DNA from: a bacterium
GTDB taxonomy: Bacteria; SZUA-79; Acidulodesulfobacterales; Acidulodesulfobacteraceae
Reading direction: 5' to 3'
Length of the DNA stretch: 64,000 bases
Assembly (NCBI GenBank): GCA_021809845.1
Contig: JAJZJW010000009.1
Location: 1 to 64,000, forward strand
Below, piece after piece: positions 60,620 to 64,000 of the stretch. The first letter of the stretch is position 1. Each line of letters starts with the position of its first letter. The notes beneath the pieces were generated by a model, which saw only the letters and a list, made by a program, of their open reading frames with translations, searched no databases and was not told where the DNA came from. The position numbers were made by a program, and so were the translations under genes.

Positions 60620-62986
60620 TTAATTATTTTTCCAGGTGTTATAAAAATCTTCTTTTATTTCCCTTGCCGCCGTGATGCTTTCCATATCGGATTTGAAAAA
60701 TTTCAGCGTATCTTTATCTAAGCCTAAATCCATTATCCTTTTTCCGTTTGGGCTTAAATAAAAATAGTGTTTTTTCGGTATTAAGTCAGAAATGATTTCT
60801 ACATGTCCCTCTGTAAGCCCCATTTTTAAATATAGCGGCATAATATTTTCGGTTTTGGCTTCTATATTGGGCAAAAGTATTTTAGTGGGACAGTTTTCCA
60901 TAATTACGTCCGATATAGACGAATTCATTACATCAGTTATCGACTGCGTTGCAAATACCACGGCGGTATTTAATTTCCTCGTAACCTTAAGCCATTCCCT
61001 TATTTTTTCTTTAAACATATCGTTTCTAAGCATAGCCCACGCTTCATCGAGAATAATTAGCGTCGGCTTGCCTTTCAAGCTATGCTCTACCCTGTGAAAA
61101 AGATACAGCAAGACGGGATTTAATACCTTCTCCGACATATTCATTACGCTTCCCATTTCATAAACCGTAAAAAACGAGCCTGCCAAGTTTTCTTCCGTAG
61201 AATCGAGCAGGCTTCCGCAGGTTCCGGAAATAGTATAATATTTTAACGCGTTCCTGATGTCGATATCCTGAATATGATTGGCTATATCGGATAAAGTCGC
61301 TATGACTTCTTTTTTGGAATATGCCTCGAGAGCGTCGTATATCTTGCTTTCTTTTTCGGCGTTTACAACCGTGCCCTGTATTTTAACAAGCTGGGAAATA
61401 TACTCCGCCGCCCATGTAAGCTCAGATTTGGATTCGCGTATATATTGCAGCGGGGTTAAAGTAATATTTTGAGAAGGACCTAGTATATCTATATGCGTTC
61501 CTCCAACAGCCTTGGTAAGTATATATGACGAATACCCCTTATCAAAATAGTAAACCTGACAATCCGGATACCTTAAAAACTGGACGGATAGCAAGTCCAG
61601 CAAAGTCGATTTGCCGGCGCCGGTCGGACCAAATATGACGGTGTGCCCCACATCGCTAACATGCAGATTAAAATAAAAAGGGGTGGTCGCTTCGGAATTA
61701 ACAACCATAAGAGATGGACTGTTTTCCGGATACAGATTGCAAGGATTTACTTTTGAACCGGTATAAAACGAAAGCAGCGGCAAAATACACGCTAAATTTA
61801 CTGTATTTATCATAGGTTTTCTTAAATTATAAGTAAGCCCTCCCGGAAGGCTGCCCAGGAAAGCATCTACGGCGTTCAATTCTTCCATTTTTACATAATA
61901 GCCGTTATTATTGAAAACCTTAACCAGCAGCTGCGCATTTTTTTCAATTTCCTCTTTATCTTCGCAGTAAAGGACTATCGTCGATGTAAAAAATCCGTAT
62001 TTAACCGCCCCCATATTAGCCTCAAGGGTCGCATTTTCGGAATCTTCTATATGCAGAACAGCATCCTGATTTTTATGGCTTACCGTTTCATTTTTACCTC
62101 TTTTAAGAGCGTTCATTAAAAATGAAAAAACTGTTTCCTTTTTGTAAAACCACGCTCCCCTGATTTTGTCTATTTCGCTTACTGCATCCCGTTCGTCAAG
62201 AAATATAAACCTGTTCGACCACCTGAAAGAAACCGGCAGCTTATTAATAAAATTCAGGTCGTCGGGATAGACGTAATCGGGATAGCCTGTTATGGAAAGC
62301 ATTCTTAAATGATGCTTTCCAATTTTAGGCTTAAACCCGCCGACAAAATCATCGGAAGCCAAAACAGAATCTAAGTAGCAAAATTCGTGGAAATTTCTAG
62401 ATTTATGGTAATTACCCGTAATGCAGAAATGAATATAGGACAGCTGTTCTGATGTAGAAAGTTTTTTAAGCCTTAATTTGCTCGATAGCAAATCTACGAC
62501 GGATTCGATATTCTTTTTAAATTCCATGAGATGCTTATCGAAAGACTGCATAATCTGGTTGTCGTCTATTAAAAATTTTTTGAGCTTATCCTGATTATCT
62601 TCCGGTATGGTGTATATAAAATTTATAAAATATTTCGACGCAAAATGATTTTTATTTAAAAAAAAATCCTTTCTTTTGTTGTCTATGTATTTTGCAACTT
62701 CACAGGGAAAAACCTGGTTATCAAAATATTCGCTGACATTATAGCGCATCGTATCCTGATACATGGTGTAGCCGGTTCCAAGCCTTAAGAGTGACCTGTT
62801 TATGTTGCCTATTATTGAGTTTTTATCGGCGTTAGACAAGGTTTCCGGGTCTTCTCCCGAATATTCGTAACTCATCATTAAAGAGCCGTTTTTTAAAATA
62901 AGAACACCGTCTTCAGCCGTAAATATATATGGCAGTAGGTCCGAAAGCGACTCGCCTGAATCATTGTATTCTTTTAAATTTATCAT
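60620..62986 (-). CDS. trbE: Type IV secretion ATPase TrbE (VirB4-like)
   Basis: 788 residues. It is the hexameric cytoplasmic ATPase that powers pilus and substrate transport. Walker A GPTGAGKST (about residue 447), Walker B TLIILDEAWAML, plus the VirB4 CagE/TrbE N-terminal domain and RKLNTAVVFATQS. Its ATG shares one base with the trbD stop (TAATG), so the two are translationally coupled. All motifs look intact. Confidence 0.93.
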   Translation of the reverse strand: MINLKEYNDSGESLSDLLPYIFTAEDGVLILKNGSLMMSYEYSGEDPETLSNADKNSIIGNINRSLLRLGTGYTMYQDTMRYNVSEYFDNQVFPCEVAKYIDNKRKDFFLNKNHFASKYFINFIYTIPEDNQDKLKKFLIDDNQIMQSFDKHLMEFKKNIESVVDLLSSKLRLKKLSTSEQLSYIHFCITGNYHKSRNFHEFCYLDSVLASDDFVGGFKPKIGKHHLRMLSITGYPDYVYPDDLNFINKLPVSFRWSNRFIFLDERDAVSEIDKIRGAWFYKKETVFSFLMNALKRGKNETVSHKNQDAVLHIEDSENATLEANMGAVKYGFFTSTIVLYCEDKEEIEKNAQLLVKVFNNNGYYVKMEELNAVDAFLGSLPGGLTYNLRKPMINTVNLACILPLLSFYTGSKVNPCNLYPENSPSLMVVNSEATTPFYFNLHVSDVGHTVIFGPTGAGKSTLLDLLSVQFLRYPDCQVYYFDKGYSSYILTKAVGGTHIDILGPSQNITLTPLQYIRESKSELTWAAEYISQLVKIQGTVVNAEKESKIYDALEAYSKKEVIATLSDIANHIQDIDIRNALKYYTISGTCGSLLDSTEENLAGSFFTVYEMGSVMNMSEKVLNPVLLYLFHRVEHSLKGKPTLIILDEAWAMLRNDMFKEKIREWLKVTRKLNTAVVFATQSITDVMNSSISDVIMENCPTKILLPNIEAKTENIMPLYLKMGLTEGHVEIISDLIPKKHYFYLSPNGKRIMDLGLDKDTLKFFKSDMESITAAREIKEDFYNTWKNN

Positions 62987-63291
62987 TATAGGAGCACCCT
63001 TGGGTTGCGGCTTATTACCGATTTATCGCGATATATTTTCTTATACTTAAAAAATCTTTTAGCCATCGCAAAAAACTGCGGTTCGCCGCGGTTAAGCTTT
63101 GTAATCAGAAAATGATTAAAAACCAAAACAATCAAGATGAAAACCATTGCCAAAATCCCGCTGTTAAATATGGCAAAGAGTATTCCGCAGCCGAAAATAT
63201 TTAAACCTATCAGCTCTTTTTCGCCCCCCAGAAAAAGCGGTATTTTAATCAATGACTTATGTACGGGAACTTTTACAAGGTCCATAGCCAT
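62986..63291 (-). CDS. trbD: Conjugative transfer protein TrbD (VirB3-like)
   Basis: 101 residues. Two neighbouring membrane segments (about 26-45 and 47-65) and a basic cytoplasmic tail, ending EPQFFAMAKRFFKYKKIYRD. The start VPVHKSLIKIPLFLGGEKELI is typical of TrbD, a small inner-membrane subunit that works with VirB4. It lies between trbC and trbE, as in RP4, and overlaps trbE by one base. Confidence 0.85.
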   Translation of the reverse strand: MAMDLVKVPVHKSLIKIPLFLGGEKELIGLNIFGCGILFAIFNSGILAMVFILIVLVFNHFLITKLNRGEPQFFAMAKRFFKYKKIYRDKSVISRNPRVLL

Positions 63292-63332
63292 ATATTCGTA
63301 CCCTCTTAAAAAAAATAATCATCTCAGATTAA

Positions 63333-63695
63333 TTAATGAATTAACGCTCCTGAACCGCCCATTCCGGAAAACCATGAGCTTATATTTCCCGCAAAAACCA
63401 TGCCTATTATACCGGCAAGTCCGATACCTAAACCAGAAGTAGTAACCTGTTTGTGATTGCCGTGAAAAAAATAACCGAATATCGCAATAAGTATCGCAAT
63501 TCCCGCAAACACTCTGACTATGAGCGACACAATGCCCGTAATACCTCCGGCAAACTTACTAATACTCCCGCTTACACTTGTTAATCCAGCAGAAGTCGTT
63601 GAAGCGTAAACGCTGCCTGAATGCAGATAAATAATCGCAAATGCGATTAAAGAGATTAAATACTTGAAATAATTTAATTTTAATTCTTCTTTCAT
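63333..63695 (-). CDS. trbC: Conjugative pilin TrbC (VirB2-like)
   Basis: 120 residues. A long signal peptide (hydrophobic 12-27, cut after VYA near residue 31) is followed by two membrane segments (about 48-72 and 88-105), the standard VirB2/TrbC propilin layout. Gly- and Ser-rich C-terminus (GMGGSGALIH). It would be processed and assembled into the transfer pilus. The TrbB ATPase gene ends just upstream. Confidence 0.85.
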   Translation of the reverse strand: MKEELKLNYFKYLISLIAFAIIYLHSGSVYASTTSAGLTSVSGSISKFAGGITGIVSLIVRVFAGIAILIAIFGYFFHGNHKQVTTSGLGIGLAGIIGMVFAGNISSWFSGMGGSGALIH

Positions 63696-63729
63696 AAAAT
63701 GCCTCCTAATTTTTTTATTTTTATTATTT

Positions 63730-64000
63730 TTAATTGTAATTCTGAATAGGAATTACATTTGAACTATCTTCGCTGTTTGCGATGTCTTCTAATATAAAAT
63801 TGAGCCCGTCGTAGTCCTCAACATATTTAATATCTTTTATTACTCTGCCCCCTTGAACCTTTTCTATAAATATGATTAAATCGACAGCCCTCGCAATAAG
63901 CTTTTGCTGTCCTGTTACCCCAGCTTCTTCAACAAGCGAATTTAACCTGAAAAGCGCATCCTCGCACGAGTTGGCATGCAGTGTCGCAACGCCTCCGGGA
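63730..64000 (-). CDS. trbB: Conjugative transfer ATPase TrbB (VirB11-like), C-terminal part
   Basis: 89 codons before the stop at 63730; the gene continues beyond the right edge. The visible part, PGGVATLHANSCEDALFRL, GQQKLIARAVDLIIFIEKV and GGRVIKDI, is the C-terminal arginine/His-box region of TrbB-type secretion ATPases. It is the first gene of the trbB-C-D-E-J-L row. The N-terminal domain and Walker A lie outside the window. Confidence 0.88.
   Translation of the reverse strand, partial: PGGVATLHANSCEDALFRLNSLVEEAGVTGQQKLIARAVDLIIFIEKVQGGRVIKDIKYVEDYDGLNFILEDIANSEDSSNVIPIQNYN

Overview
The window comes from an AT-rich Gram-negative bacterium, probably an anaerobe or microaerophile of deltaproteobacterial type. 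Reasons: indolepyruvate:ferredoxin oxidoreductase (iorAB), a def-fmt-DUF116 cluster, a short SRP RNA, a mercuric reductase, an O2-sensing di-iron protein beside a soluble chemoreceptor, and a probable selenoprotein. A low-GC lineage such as the acid-mine Acidulodesulfobacterales is possible, but this is inference; no rRNA is present.

Layout. 0-2 kb: accessory DNA with a broken HsdR-like gene and a secreted orphan. 2.2-13.4 kb (minus strand): tRNA-Pro, rpe, htpX, scpB, merA with a MerR-type promoter, the ODP sensor and chemoreceptor pair, a large FAD dehydrogenase, UspA and an encapsulin-type mini-ferritin. 13.5-24.6 kb: SRP RNA, iorA-iorB-paaK, then (minus) a PLC-like protein and a selenocysteine protein disulfide oxidoreductase interrupted by an in-frame UGA, then def-fmt-DUF116-cobD-like. 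24.5-38.4 kb (minus): uvrC, uvrB, rnhA, tRNA-Gly, lplA, gcvH, accC, accB, efp, an M24 peptidase, aroB and a beta carbonic anhydrase. 38.8-44.9 kb: a MerP-like HMA protein behind a fourfold amplified palindromic operator, then a plus-strand polyphosphate operon (ppx-ppx-ppk) behind a four-repeat Pho-type promoter. 45-64 kb (minus): a conjugative element with trbB-C-D-E-J, two lipoproteins and trbL, cargo genes, a RecD/TraI-type helicase, a second helicase fragment, a degenerate MOBF relaxase-like protein and a HAD phosphatase that shares a 77-residue C-terminal module with the helicase.

How it fits together. Lipoate ligase and GcvH form a lipoylation pair; accB and accC start fatty-acid synthesis; IorAB and PaaK handle aryl pyruvates and arylacetates. 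Ppx and Ppk are probably induced on phosphate starvation. Two promoters in the conjugative region show the same 11-bp Pho-like phasing, and a near-perfect 12-2-12 palindrome lies before three genes, one metal-binding protein and two in the element region. Host regulators may therefore control parts of the element.

Two genome habits stand out: tandem duplications of 50-115 bp at gene ends, and microsatellite-derived Asn/Lys-rich insertions inside conserved enzymes.
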